Origin: Roseimicrobium sp. ORNL1 | GTDB lineage: Bacteria > Verrucomicrobiota > Verrucomicrobiia > Verrucomicrobiales > Verrucomicrobiaceae | Assembly: GCF_011044495.1 (NCBI RefSeq) | Contig: NZ_CP049143.1 | Location: 2,108,001-2,172,000 of the forward strand | Direction of reading: 5' to 3' | Length of the DNA: 64,000 bases | In this document: one piece after another, positions 48,357 through 58,165 of the stretch | How the letters are laid out: every line of letters starts with the position of its first letter | Position numbering within the stretch: the stretch's first letter is position 1 | Notes under the pieces: model-generated | Database searches by the model: none | The model's input: only the letters and a program-made list of their open reading frames with translations | Told to the model about the DNA's origin: nothing | Translations under genes and position numbers: made by a program

Positions 48357-49988
48357 TCACTTCCCTTGCGTGGTCGCCGGAGCACTGTCCTCCGCATCCT
48401 TCACAAACTGCTCATCAAGCTTCTTCCACTCTGTCGCCATGTCGCGGACGCGGTCAGGATCTGCACCGGCGAGATTGGTCGACTCGCTGCGGTCCTTGGA
48501 GAGGTCGTAGAGTTCCCAGGGCTTGTCTGGTGAGTCGCGGACGATTTTCCAATTCTCCATGCGCAGACCGCTGTTGTTCTCGTGGCGGAAGTAGAGTGAC
48601 TCATGCGTGACGGAGCCGTCAGTGGAGAACGCTGGCACTAAGCTCTTGCCAGGGAATGGGGGAGCGGTGGCGTTGTTCCACTGCAGGTCGGGGTGCACAC
48701 CGGTTGCGTCGAGGATGGTGGGAAGGATGTCGACGACGTGGCCGGTATTGGTGCGCAGTTCATTGCGTGCTGAGATTCCCGCGGGCCAGTGCGCGATGAG
48801 CGGTGTGGAGATGCCGCCTTCGTGCACCCAGATTTTGTGGCGTCGGAAGGGCGTGTTGCAAGCGGTTGCCCAGCCGGGGCCGAGGCAGAGGTAGGAGGCG
48901 GCGGAACCCATGGGCGCGGTGTGGTCGTGCCCATCGCCCCGTACAAGGATCTCGGCGCTGGCACCGTTGTCGGAGAGGAGCAGGATGAGTGTATTCTCTG
49001 CGGCGTTCATGGCTTTCAACTGGGCCAGTACGCGTCCTACTTCCTGATCCATGCGGTCAATCATGGCTGCGTGGATGGCCATCTTCGTGGCTTGAAACTC
49101 CTTCTGCTGGGGCGTGAGCGAATCCCACGGCACTGCGTACAGCGTTTCCGCTGGGCCCAATTTCATGAGCGTGTCTGGCGCTCCGCTGGGCGCTTTGATT
49201 TCCGGTTCCGGCTTGGAGAGGGGGCTGTTCACCAGATTGAGCGAGCGCATCTTCTCATAGCGTCGCTGGCGGATGATCTCCCACCCCTCAAGATACTTCG
49301 TCTTGTAGCGTTCGATATCCGCCGCTGGAGCTTGCAGTGGGAAGTGGGGCGAGGTGTAGGCAAGGTAGAGGAAGAAAGGCACGCTGCCGTGTTCCTCTGC
49401 ATGTCCCTTCAGGTATTTCAGTGCATAGTCCGTGATGGCGGTGGTGGCGTAATAGCCGTCTTCGCGCTTCACAGGAGGCAGGTGCCTATCATCTTCCGTG
49501 TGACTCTTGGGGTCGAAGAAGCGGTTCTGATCTTCCAGGGCGTAGCTGTGGTCGAATCCCGCATCCTGCACCTGGCGTGGTGCCGCGGTTACGTGCCACT
49601 TGCCACTGTGGTAGCTGCGATAGCCGGCGGGCTTCAGGTACTTCGGGAGCGTGCGTGTCCAGTCTGGGAGCTTGCGTCCGCGTTGTTGCGGATCCATGCG
49701 CACCTGCTGCGGATAGTAGCCGGTCATCAGCGCGGCGCGGGTGGGCCAGCAACGAGCGGTGTTGTAGAACTGGGTGAAGCGCAGACCACCATTGGCCAGG
49801 CTGTCCAGATTGGGCGTGGCGATCTCGCTGCCGTAGCAGCCGAGGTCCGAGTATCCCAGATCATCTGCAACGATGAGTACGATGTTCGGCTTGGATGCAG
49901 GTGCTGCTGATGCCCCCGTCCCGATCATGATAAGAACCGAAAAGAGGCATGCGCCAAAAGTCGACAAAAGGGAAGAGTATTGCGTCAT
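48357..49988 (-). CDS. Secreted type I sulfatase (arylsulfatase family)
   Basis: The product is 543 residues from ATG 49988, which begins a signal peptide (STFGACLFSVLIMIGTGASA). PNIVLIVADDLGYSDLGCYG supplies the metal-binding Asp pair. The active-site signature is CWPTR (C80), whose Cys becomes formylglycine. It is followed by AALMTGYYPQQ and LLSDNGASAEILVRGDGHDH. The family removes sulfate esters from glycans or small esters in the periplasm and needs a formylglycine-generating enzyme, not seen here. It is divergent from the PVC-type cytochrome gene across 180 bp, suggesting a common polysaccharide-degradation context. Confidence 0.93.
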   Translation of the reverse strand: MTQYSSLLSTFGACLFSVLIMIGTGASAAPASKPNIVLIVADDLGYSDLGCYGSEIATPNLDSLANGGLRFTQFYNTARCWPTRAALMTGYYPQQVRMDPQQRGRKLPDWTRTLPKYLKPAGYRSYHSGKWHVTAAPRQVQDAGFDHSYALEDQNRFFDPKSHTEDDRHLPPVKREDGYYATTAITDYALKYLKGHAEEHGSVPFFLYLAYTSPHFPLQAPAADIERYKTKYLEGWEIIRQRRYEKMRSLNLVNSPLSKPEPEIKAPSGAPDTLMKLGPAETLYAVPWDSLTPQQKEFQATKMAIHAAMIDRMDQEVGRVLAQLKAMNAAENTLILLLSDNGASAEILVRGDGHDHTAPMGSAASYLCLGPGWATACNTPFRRHKIWVHEGGISTPLIAHWPAGISARNELRTNTGHVVDILPTILDATGVHPDLQWNNATAPPFPGKSLVPAFSTDGSVTHESLYFRHENNSGLRMENWKIVRDSPDKPWELYDLSKDRSESTNLAGADPDRVRDMATEWKKLDEQFVKDAEDSAPATTQGK

Positions 49989-50168
49989 GACAAGGAAGTG
50001 AGTTGGAGCCGTCCTCTGCAACGAAGACAAGCATCGGAAGATTGCATCAAGCTTCGAGTGAAAAAGAAGTGGTGACATGGTGTTGTCTGAAATGGCATAA
50101 AAGTCGTCCGAAGAATGAAGTCGTCTTCCGGCGTTGAATGTGGCGAAATAACTGGACTCGCTCACTTC

Positions 50169-53114
50169 ATGAAACGTCTTCTTGTCTTGCTCAGCCTCTT
50201 TACGCTTGTCTCATTTACCCAAGCGGCGGAAGGGCCAATTCGTGTCCTGTATGTGGACCCTGATGCGATTGAGCAGATGGCCACAGGGCCGCTGCATGAA
50301 GCGATGGAGGCCTTGGGGCGGGATGCAATCTGGTTCGACTATCTGAACGATGAGAAGCAATGCACCGCCGCGCTACTGAAGCACTACGATGTGGTGTGTG
50401 AGCGTCGCAAGGCGGGTGCTCCCACGAAGCTCAACGGGACTGGCAATGGCATCCTTACCGCCGTCAACGGGCGTGAGTTGAATGCGGTTCCGGTGCAGGA
50501 CATGAGCAGTGCGCAGGAGATTCGCGAAAAGGTACTCGCGTCCCTGTCTCCTGAGCGCAAAGCGGCATGGGAGACATTTCTCAAAGACCGCGAACCCGAG
50601 AAGCGCGAGGCGAATCCCAACGTGGCGAACTATGAGAAGCGTCCCGAGCCCATCACCTACCAGTTCCCCATGAGTGTGAAAGCGAGCATGCAGCGCACCC
50701 AGGTGCCTGCGGACATGGAGTTGCAGCTCTTCGCGTCCGAGCCGGACATTGCCAAGCCCATCGCCATGGCGTGGGATGAGCGCGGCCGCTGCTGGATTGC
50801 GGAGACACGTGACTATCCCCACGGCCATGTGGAGAACGGCGAAGGGCACGACTCCATCAAGATTTGCGAAGACACCGATGGCGACGGCCGCGCGGACAAG
50901 TTCACAGTCTTTGCGGACAAGCTGAATCTGCCGACCAGCCTTGTCTTTGCGAATGGCGGACTCATCATCACGCAACCCCCGCGTTTGATTTTCCTCAAGG
51001 ACACCAATGGCGATGACAAGGCCGATGTGCGCGAGGTGCTGATGGATGCGTGGGGCGTGCGCGACACCCATGCGCAAGCCAGCAGCCTGCACTATGGTCT
51101 CGACAACTGGATCTACGGATGCGTGGGGTATTCGGGCTTCAAGGGCACGGTAGGTGGCAAGGACATGGAGTTCGCCATGGGCACGTATCGTTTCCGCCCG
51201 GATGGATCCAGCATTGAGTTCCTGCATCAATTCACCAACAACGCCTGGGCACACAGCGCGAATGAAGCGGGGGATCAGTTTGGTGGCACGGCGAACGGCG
51301 CTCCCATCTTCTACGGAGGTATTCCCAATGCGGTCTTTCCCCAAGGCTTGCGTCCCGTGAGCGCGCGGAAGATCAATGTGGTGGACAAGTGCCACGCCAT
51401 CACCATGAACCATCGCCAGGTGGACGTGTTCGGTGGATACACCTCCGCGGCGGGCAGTGCCTTCATTGACTCGGATCAAGTGCCAGCGCGCTTCCGTGGC
51501 AAGGCCATGGTGTGCGAGCCCACGATGAAGGTGGTGGCGCTCATGGATGTGCAGCCGCAGGGCGCGGGCTATGTGGCAAAGGACTACATGAACCTCGTGG
51601 CGAGTACGGATGAATGGATGTCACCTGTGTTCGCGGAAGTGGGGCCGGATGGCGCGGTGTGGTTCGCGGACTGGCAGAACTTCATCATCCAGCACAACCC
51701 CACACCGAGCATTGAGCGCGGTGGCTACAAGGCAGAGACGGGCCCCGGCGGCGCGCATCTCAATGACCTGCGCGATCATGCGCGTGGCCGAATCTATCGC
51801 GTGGTTGGGAAGGACCACACCCTGATGGGCAAGGAACTCAAGACACTGAAAGGCGTGCCTGAGGAGGTAAAGCTCGCGGCACTGGGCAATCCCAATCCCT
51901 TCTGGCGTCTCACCTCGCAGCGCATGCTGGTGGAGGAGCCGACGATGGCGATCGAACCCTTGCGCAAGATGGTCACCGCAAATGATGGCGACATCGCTGC
52001 GCTGCATGCCTTTCGGACGCTGCAAGGTGTGGGCCAGCTCGACGAGGTCACGCACAAGGCCGCACTGCTGGCGAAGGATGCGCGTCTGCGCCGCAACGCC
52101 ATCCGCGCGCTGGGTGAAGACAGCAAGTCACTGGCGCTTTTCTTCGGCACGGGTGTGGTGTCCGATCCAGAGCCGCATACAAGGCTGGCTGCACTGGTGA
52201 AGCTGGCGGCATTTCCCACCACGCCTGAAATCAAGACGTTGGTGTCGCGCGTCAGTTCGGATGCTGCGATGAAGCAGGACGAGTGGCTGGGCGACACGCT
52301 TCGCATCCTGGCGAAGAAGCATGGTGCCAATGCGTGGAAAGAGGGGCCGAATCTCCTGCCCAACCCTGGATTCGAAGAGCTCGCAGAGAATGGTCTGCCC
52401 AAAGGCTGGACACGACGTGACTACGGCAAGAACCCCGGCAATGAGAAAGCGGAATGGAAGGTGATGAATGGCGCCGACCGTGCCCACAGCGGCGGGCAGT
52501 TCGTGCGCATTATCACCCGAGATGATGCCGACACCAGCCTGTACGCGGACGTGACGCTGAAGCCGAATACGCAATACCGCCTGAGCGCCTGGGTGCGCGC
52601 GCATGCCATGAAGGGCAAGGTGAGTCTGAATGACCACATCGGCCGCGCTGAAACTGAGAAGCTCACGGCGAAAGAGAGTGGCTGGGTGGAGGTGGAAACC
52701 ACCTTCGACAGCAAGGAACGCGCGAAGGCGAGCATCAACTTGCTGCATGTCGCGAAGGGTGATGGCTTCTTCGATGACGTGAAGCTCTGCGAACTCCTGC
52801 CGGTGGAGGATGCCGAGGAAAAGGTGTTGGCTGGTGATCCGAAACGCGGTGAGGAAATCTTCTGGAAGCATCCCGTGGCGGCCTGCATGAATTGCCATGT
52901 GCTTCATGGAAAGGGTAGCCCGGTGGGACCTGCGCTGGATGGCATCGCCTCACGCAAGGATGAAGCCTATCTGTGGAAGAGTCTCACCGAGCCAAATGCG
53001 GTGCTGGCAGAAGGCTACACCGCCACGCCAGTATCTCCCATGCCGCCGATGAATCTGATCCTCAAACCCCAGGAACTGGAGGACATCAAGGCTTTCATCC
53101 TTTCACTGAAATAG
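50169..53114 (+). CDS. Secreted PVC-type dehydrogenase with carbohydrate-binding and cytochrome c domains
   Basis: The product is 981 residues from ATG 50169 (signal peptide MKRLLVLLSLFTLVSFTQAA). Residues about 20-95 look like a shortened ThuA-type fold (IRVLYVDPDAIEQMATGPLH). Then comes the PVC dehydrogenase propeller (DMELQLFASEPDIAKPIAMA, DTDGDGRADKFTVF, LHYGLDNWIYGCVGYSGF), a short HEAT-like stretch, a CBM4_9-like jelly roll from about residue 725 (NLLPNPGFEELAENGLPKGW), and a C-terminal cytochrome c with CMNCH (C906). It probably oxidises sugars outside the cytoplasm. The Gfo/Idh gene follows after 32 bp in the same operon. Confidence 0.92.
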   Translation: MKRLLVLLSLFTLVSFTQAAEGPIRVLYVDPDAIEQMATGPLHEAMEALGRDAIWFDYLNDEKQCTAALLKHYDVVCERRKAGAPTKLNGTGNGILTAVNGRELNAVPVQDMSSAQEIREKVLASLSPERKAAWETFLKDREPEKREANPNVANYEKRPEPITYQFPMSVKASMQRTQVPADMELQLFASEPDIAKPIAMAWDERGRCWIAETRDYPHGHVENGEGHDSIKICEDTDGDGRADKFTVFADKLNLPTSLVFANGGLIITQPPRLIFLKDTNGDDKADVREVLMDAWGVRDTHAQASSLHYGLDNWIYGCVGYSGFKGTVGGKDMEFAMGTYRFRPDGSSIEFLHQFTNNAWAHSANEAGDQFGGTANGAPIFYGGIPNAVFPQGLRPVSARKINVVDKCHAITMNHRQVDVFGGYTSAAGSAFIDSDQVPARFRGKAMVCEPTMKVVALMDVQPQGAGYVAKDYMNLVASTDEWMSPVFAEVGPDGAVWFADWQNFIIQHNPTPSIERGGYKAETGPGGAHLNDLRDHARGRIYRVVGKDHTLMGKELKTLKGVPEEVKLAALGNPNPFWRLTSQRMLVEEPTMAIEPLRKMVTANDGDIAALHAFRTLQGVGQLDEVTHKAALLAKDARLRRNAIRALGEDSKSLALFFGTGVVSDPEPHTRLAALVKLAAFPTTPEIKTLVSRVSSDAAMKQDEWLGDTLRILAKKHGANAWKEGPNLLPNPGFEELAENGLPKGWTRRDYGKNPGNEKAEWKVMNGADRAHSGGQFVRIITRDDADTSLYADVTLKPNTQYRLSAWVRAHAMKGKVSLNDHIGRAETEKLTAKESGWVEVETTFDSKERAKASINLLHVAKGDGFFDDVKLCELLPVEDAEEKVLAGDPKRGEEIFWKHPVAACMNCHVLHGKGSPVGPALDGIASRKDEAYLWKSLTEPNAVLAEGYTATPVSPMPPMNLILKPQELEDIKAFILSLK

Positions 53115-53146
53115 TCCGCAGGTCAGCAGCTTTCTAACGCACGCGT

Positions 53147-54460
53147 ATGAACTCGCATCCTTCCCGCCGTTCCTTTCTCGCACAGATCCTCGCTGCCGGT
53201 GTGGCGCCCTGCGTGGTTCCTGCCCATGTGCTTCGCGCACAGTCCGCACCCTCCAACAAGATCACCCTCGGGGTCCTCGGCACGGGATCACAGGGCATCG
53301 TGGACATGCGGGCCTTTCTCAATCATGACGACGTGCGGGTGACCGCATTGTGCGATGTGAATACGAAGAACCTCGAGCGCGCGAAGTGGCACATCCAGGA
53401 GCGCTACGCCAGCGCCGATGTGAAGGTGTACAAGGATTTCCGCGAGCTGCATCGCGACCCCTCCATCGACGCCGTCCTGATGGCGTTGCCGGTGCACTGG
53501 CACAGCATACCTGCGACAGACGCCGTGCTGCAGGGGAAGCACATCTACCACGAGAAACCCATGGGCATGTCCATCGAAGAGTCGAAACACGTGCGCGCTG
53601 CCGTGAGGAAGAAGGGTATCGTGTTTCAGTTCGGCACACAGCAACGCTCCGACCTGAAGTTCCGCTGGGCCTGCGAGTTGGTGCGCAACGGACGACTGGG
53701 GAAGATGAAAGAGATCCGCGTGGGCGTGCCCGGTGGCAAGAAGGCCGCTGCCTTTGAAGAACAGCCTCTGCCGGATTTCGTGGACTGGGAGCGCTGGGTG
53801 GGCCCGGCGCCCTTCACCGCGTACAATGAAAAGAAACTGCAGCGCGATAACCACGAGAACATCACGAACTTCTCCCTCGGCATGATTTCCTGTTGGGGTA
53901 TCCATCACTTGGATATCGCCTCATGGGGGAATGATACGGATGCTACCGGTCCTGTAAGCATCGAAGGGGCAGGGGAGTATCCAGACGGCGGCGGATGTGA
54001 TGCCGTACTGAGCTGGAAACTTCGCTATGAATTCGCGAATGCCGCTCCCATCACCTTTGTGAATGAAGGCAGGGACAACATCAGCCACGGCACCACCTTC
54101 GAGGGCGAGAACGGCTGGGTGCACGTGAAGCGCGGCGCCATCACGGCGAGCTCACCCGACCTCCTGCGCGATCCTGCGAACAAGGTGGGAAGCATGTCGA
54201 TCAAGCTTCCGGAGAGCCTTGAGCACACGCGGAACTTTGTGGATGCGGTGAAGTCCGGCGGCAGCATGAAGCCTATCTGCGATATCGAGACCGCCGTGCG
54301 CTCAGATGCCTTGTGCCAGCTTGCATCAGTGGCCTTGAAAGCGAAGCGTGCCCTGAAATGGGATCCTGTTGCGGAGAATTTCGGTGCGGATGCGGAGGCG
54401 AATGCGCTCCTCGCGGCACGGCCATTCCGTGGTGAGTGGAAGTTGCCGGAGGTGGGGTGA
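53147..54460 (+). CDS. Tat-exported Gfo/Idh/MocA family oxidoreductase
   Basis: The product is 437 residues. A twin-arginine signal (SRRSFLAQILAAG) is followed by the Rossmann motif LGVLGTGSQG, the EKP catalytic-Lys motif (HEKPMG, residues 135-140), and a C-terminal alpha/beta dimerisation domain (WERWVGPAPFTAYNEKKL, GMISCWGIHHLDIASWG). The family performs NAD(P)-dependent sugar or inositol oxidoreduction; Tat-exported members carry the cofactor out already folded. It is co-transcribed with the preceding PVC-type cytochrome protein and likely acts in the same sugar-degradation pathway. Confidence 0.93.
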   Translation: MNSHPSRRSFLAQILAAGVAPCVVPAHVLRAQSAPSNKITLGVLGTGSQGIVDMRAFLNHDDVRVTALCDVNTKNLERAKWHIQERYASADVKVYKDFRELHRDPSIDAVLMALPVHWHSIPATDAVLQGKHIYHEKPMGMSIEESKHVRAAVRKKGIVFQFGTQQRSDLKFRWACELVRNGRLGKMKEIRVGVPGGKKAAAFEEQPLPDFVDWERWVGPAPFTAYNEKKLQRDNHENITNFSLGMISCWGIHHLDIASWGNDTDATGPVSIEGAGEYPDGGGCDAVLSWKLRYEFANAAPITFVNEGRDNISHGTTFEGENGWVHVKRGAITASSPDLLRDPANKVGSMSIKLPESLEHTRNFVDAVKSGGSMKPICDIETAVRSDALCQLASVALKAKRALKWDPVAENFGADAEANALLAARPFRGEWKLPEVG

Positions 54461-54490
54461 GATTTCGGACCGCAACGTAGCCGATTGCAG

Positions 54491-54587
54491 CCCTGGGAGC
54501 GCTGGCCTCCGGCCGGCGTATTGGGGTGACGAACCTGTAGTGTGATGAATCACGTCACACGCCGGCTAGAGGCCAGCGCTCCCAGGG
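54491..54587. repeat. Inverted REP-like pair (29-nt arms)
   Basis: The arms 54491-54519 (ccctgggagcgctggcctcc...) and 54559-54587 (...ggccagcgctcccaggg) are inverted copies with one or two mismatches. They carry inner palindromes (AGCGCT, GGCC, GCCGGC) and a 39-nt spacer. The pair lies in the 174-bp gap before the DUF3142 gene. The core GGGAGCGCTGGCC looks like another family of palindromic units distinct from the one at 38380. Confidence 0.7.
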
Positions 54588-54634
54588 CCGCGTCCGCGTT
54601 TGCATGTTCGTCGGGGCTTTTCTATGTTTGCGCG

Positions 54635-55933
54635 ATGCCCCGTTTATTCAGCACTTCGTTTCTCGGCGCGGTGCTATTGCTGAGCGCATGCAGGGAGGCT
54701 GAACCTCACCCCTCTTCCGCTAGCCTCCCAGACGGTGCACCCCTCTCACAGCGCGCCTACATCTGGCGGCGTGATTGGAATGCACCCGTGGCTGCGAGTC
54801 TGGCAGAGGGCAGGGAAGTGCTGGATGGCTGTGTAGTACTGGGAGCCGAGATCGAATGGAAGAGCGGCAATCCCCGCGCGATCAAACCGCGTGTCGACTG
54901 GCTGGCACTGCGCGCCTTTGGCAAGCCCGTGAGCGTGGCCATGCGCATCGCGCCTTCGCCGGGACCGTTCAGCGAGACTGGATCCATCACCGAAGCGCTC
55001 TGCGCCACGGCTCGAGAACTCACAGCGGAGGCGAAGTCTGCGGGGGTGAGCCTTGCGGAGTTCCAACTCGACTTTGACTGTGCGCAGAAAAAGCTCGCAG
55101 GGTATACCCAGTGGGTGCGTGCCATCCGCCGTGCGGTGGAACCGGCGCCGCTCGTCATCACCACGCTGCCGTCGTGGCTTCCGGAACCGGCATTTCCAGC
55201 GCTCGTATCGGAAGCTGGGGCATATGTGCTGCAGGTGCATTCCGTGGCTTCTCCACGCGGTGATGAGAACACCATGATCTGCAATCCAGTCGAAGCACGA
55301 CAGTGGGTAGCGCAGGCGGTGAAGCTTGGATTGCCCTTTGAGATCGCGCTGCCGACGTACCGTTCGGTGGTCGGCTACAGTCCGGATGGAAAGCTGCTGG
55401 GCGTGGTCTCAGATTCCGTTCGGCCCACATGGCCCCCGGGCACGCAGTTGAAGGAATACTCCGCGGACGCCGCAGCCATGGCGGCGCTCGTGGCGGAGTG
55501 GCAAAAACAAAAGCCTGCCACGTGTCGGGGACTCCTGTGGTACCGCCTTCCTGTGGCGACGGACGAGAACAACTGGCGCTGGCCTACACTCCGCGCCGTG
55601 ATGGCGGGACGTGCTCCCAAGGGATCGTGGAAGGTGCGTGTGGAAGGAGCCACTCCCTCCCCAGCGGGGAATCCAAATCCGGCGGACTTTGTTCTGATGA
55701 ATGACGGAGAAAGCGATGGTCCACCCGGCTGCAGCATCGTGGCCCGCTGGGAGGGGGACGCTGTGCCCACCGCGGAAGCCCTGCCGGGCTGGGAAGTGAA
55801 GATGGAGTCACAGCAGGCCACGTTTTTCCCCACCGTGACGAATCAACGCCGATTGCCGCCGGGGGAGGAGTGTGCTATTGGGTGGCTGCGCCTCGAACCG
55901 GCCGCACCGCTGCATGTGGAAGTTGTCCGTTAA
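54635..55933 (+). CDS. DUF3142 lipoprotein
   Basis: The product is 432 residues from ATG 54635, which begins a lipoprotein signal (MPRLFSTSFLGAVLLLSAC). The body matches DUF3142 (PF11340): AYIWRRDWNAPVAASLAEG, FQLDFDCAQKKLAGYTQWVR, LPSWLPEPAFPALVSEAG and YRLPVATDENNWRWPTLRAV, a TIM-barrel-like pattern near glycoside-hydrolase-like folds. The biochemical role is unknown. The longer upstream frame would run into the REP-like repeat and is rejected. The last 20 bp overlap the TPR gene, so the two are translationally coupled. Confidence 0.8.
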   Translation: MPRLFSTSFLGAVLLLSACREAEPHPSSASLPDGAPLSQRAYIWRRDWNAPVAASLAEGREVLDGCVVLGAEIEWKSGNPRAIKPRVDWLALRAFGKPVSVAMRIAPSPGPFSETGSITEALCATARELTAEAKSAGVSLAEFQLDFDCAQKKLAGYTQWVRAIRRAVEPAPLVITTLPSWLPEPAFPALVSEAGAYVLQVHSVASPRGDENTMICNPVEARQWVAQAVKLGLPFEIALPTYRSVVGYSPDGKLLGVVSDSVRPTWPPGTQLKEYSADAAAMAALVAEWQKQKPATCRGLLWYRLPVATDENNWRWPTLRAVMAGRAPKGSWKVRVEGATPSPAGNPNPADFVLMNDGESDGPPGCSIVARWEGDAVPTAEALPGWEVKMESQQATFFPTVTNQRRLPPGEECAIGWLRLEPAAPLHVEVVR

Positions 55934-58133
55934 AGTTGGGCTGGCGATTTTTATCGCGAGCATCAGTAGTCCCACTCTTTTTGCCACGGGCATGTGGATG
56001 CCGCGCTCGTGGATTGGTGAGCGAGGTGAGCCCATGGTGGCGCCTCCGGAGTTCTTCTGGGAACTGGAGGTGAAGCGCATTGCCACCGAGTTCACTCCAC
56101 CGGAGAAACGCGTGCCCGCGCCGCTGCCAGCGGATGCTGATCCAACCAACACGGAGACGATGGTCGGCTTTCGCGATGCCTTCACGGCGAAGGTGGATAT
56201 CGCAGAGTTTGAAGCCGCGCTGAAGAACGGCGAGGTGAAAAGCGCGGATGACGCTAAGGCACTCCAGGCGCACAAGCACGCGCGTCAGACCTTGAGCGGC
56301 ATCGCTGAGGGTGATAAGGAAGTTGCGGAAGCGCAGGAGGATCCCGGTGAGTTTGCTGATTATCATCGGGGAGCACTGGCCATGGCAGACTCGAAGCTGC
56401 CCGAGGCGAAGGCTGCGTGGGAAGCACTGCTGAACCGGCCAGCTGCCGAGCGGAAGTACCGCTCCACGTGGGCTGCCTACATGCTGGGGAAACTCGCCAT
56501 CGATGAGAAACGCTACGCGGATGCCGTGCAGCATTTTCAGCAGTGTCGCCAGCTTGCGAAGGACGGCTTTGTGGATGGATTGGGACTGGCGGCGGAAAGT
56601 TATGGCTGGGAGGCGCACGCGGAGCTGGAGTCCGGTCATGCGGAGAAGTCAGCGCGGCTGTACCTCACCCAGCTTGCTCTCGGCGATCCTTCTGCGGTGG
56701 TATCGCTGAAATTCCTGGTGCCAGATCGTGATGAGGTGGCGAGTTTCAGTGATGAGCTGCAGGCGCTTGGAGCGACGGTCGCTGTCGCCTACGGCGTGGA
56801 AAACGTGGAAGATGCCCTCGCCAAGGCAGCCGCGGATCCCGTGCTGCGCCAGCTCGTCACAGCACACGTGCTCGCCGGTGGTGTGGATACGATCTGGGAG
56901 GACGGTGCGACCAAGTCCAAGCCGAATCCGATGAGGCAGGCTCGCTGGCTTGAAGCAGTGGCGAAGGCTGGTGCGAAGGAAACGCCGGACGCTGAGCACC
57001 TCGGTTGGGTGGCTTACAGCATGGGGAAGTATCAGGATGCCGAGCGCTGGCTGAAGCTCTCCAAGGGGAAGACTCCAGCGGCCCAGTGGCTTCGAGCCAA
57101 GCTGGCTCGTAGAAACGGCGACCTGAAGTTGAGTGCCACGCTCATGTCCGAAGTGGTGCACGGGCTTCCCAAGAATGAAGAAATGGAAGCCAGCATCGGT
57201 GAAGGTGATCTGCCACTTCCCTCCGTGAGTGCCTGGGAGGACTTGGGAGCGCTTCAGCTCGGTCGTGGTGAGTTCTTGCTCGCACTGGACAGCTTCATGG
57301 CTCTTCCAGACATGTGGGATGATGCTGCGTATATCGCGGAGCGTGTGCTCACCACCCAGGAGCTTCTCGACTACACGGAGAAAAAATATCCGAAGCCACA
57401 GCCGAAGAAGGAAGAGGACTACAGTGTGGATGTGCCCGCACGCTTCCGGGCGCTGGTGGGTCGCCGTCTCGTGCGCGAGGGACGCTATGAAGATGCGAAG
57501 GCGTATCTCCCGGAAAAGGAGCTTCCCCATTTGGAAAGATACATTGCTGCGCTCAAGGTGGGGAACAACGAGAAGACCCCAAAGAAGGAGCGTGCCCGTG
57601 CACTCTTCACTGCCGCATGGGTGGCGCGGTACCATGGCATGGAACTCATGGGCACTGAGGGCGGCCCAGACTCAGCTTCCGATGGCGGCATGTTCGCCGC
57701 AATGAATGTGGCCATGGAACGCCTGTCAGGGCAGAAGCAGTTTTCCGGATTTGCCGATGAAGAGGAGGACTTCAAGCCCGGTCCCGTGAGCACGGTCATC
57801 CCGGTGACTGCCGCAGAGAAGAAGCGTCTTGCTGCCACGAAGCTGAATCCCGAGAAGCGCTATCACTATCGCCACATCGCAGCGGGCCTGGCGTGGAAGG
57901 CTGCATCACTCCTGCCGGATCAATCAGCCGAGGCTGCCGACGTGCTGAATACCACGGGTAACTGGCTCAAGGCGCGGTATCCAAAAGAGGCGGATCGTTT
58001 TGTGCAGGCGCTCGAACGACGCTGCGACAAAACCGAAATCGGCGCCGAGGTGATCAAGAAGCACTGGTTCGTCGATGTCGGCGGACCGTGGAGTGCGGAG
58101 GAGCTTGCGAAGGATCCTCCTGAGCCGAACTGA
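55914..58133 (+). CDS. Exported TPR/Sel1-like repeat protein, partner of DUF3142
   Basis: The product is 739 residues from ATG 55914, 20 bp inside the DUF3142 gene. A hydrophobic N-terminal segment (VGLAIFIASISSPTLFATG) acts as a signal or anchor. The rest is helical with TPR-like repeats (YHRGALAMADSKLPEAKAAW, AAYMLGKLAIDEKRYADAVQ, AYSMGKYQDAERWLKLSKG, DLGALQLGRGEFLLALDSFM). No catalytic motif is seen. The shared overlap implies equimolar production and probably a periplasmic complex with DUF3142. Confidence 0.8.
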   Translation: MWKLSVKVGLAIFIASISSPTLFATGMWMPRSWIGERGEPMVAPPEFFWELEVKRIATEFTPPEKRVPAPLPADADPTNTETMVGFRDAFTAKVDIAEFEAALKNGEVKSADDAKALQAHKHARQTLSGIAEGDKEVAEAQEDPGEFADYHRGALAMADSKLPEAKAAWEALLNRPAAERKYRSTWAAYMLGKLAIDEKRYADAVQHFQQCRQLAKDGFVDGLGLAAESYGWEAHAELESGHAEKSARLYLTQLALGDPSAVVSLKFLVPDRDEVASFSDELQALGATVAVAYGVENVEDALAKAAADPVLRQLVTAHVLAGGVDTIWEDGATKSKPNPMRQARWLEAVAKAGAKETPDAEHLGWVAYSMGKYQDAERWLKLSKGKTPAAQWLRAKLARRNGDLKLSATLMSEVVHGLPKNEEMEASIGEGDLPLPSVSAWEDLGALQLGRGEFLLALDSFMALPDMWDDAAYIAERVLTTQELLDYTEKKYPKPQPKKEEDYSVDVPARFRALVGRRLVREGRYEDAKAYLPEKELPHLERYIAALKVGNNEKTPKKERARALFTAAWVARYHGMELMGTEGGPDSASDGGMFAAMNVAMERLSGQKQFSGFADEEEDFKPGPVSTVIPVTAAEKKRLAATKLNPEKRYHYRHIAAGLAWKAASLLPDQSAEAADVLNTTGNWLKARYPKEADRFVQALERRCDKTEIGAEVIKKHWFVDVGGPWSAEELAKDPPEPN

Positions 58134-58165
58134 CTGGTCAAGGCATCCCTCCAGCCAGCCAGGGC

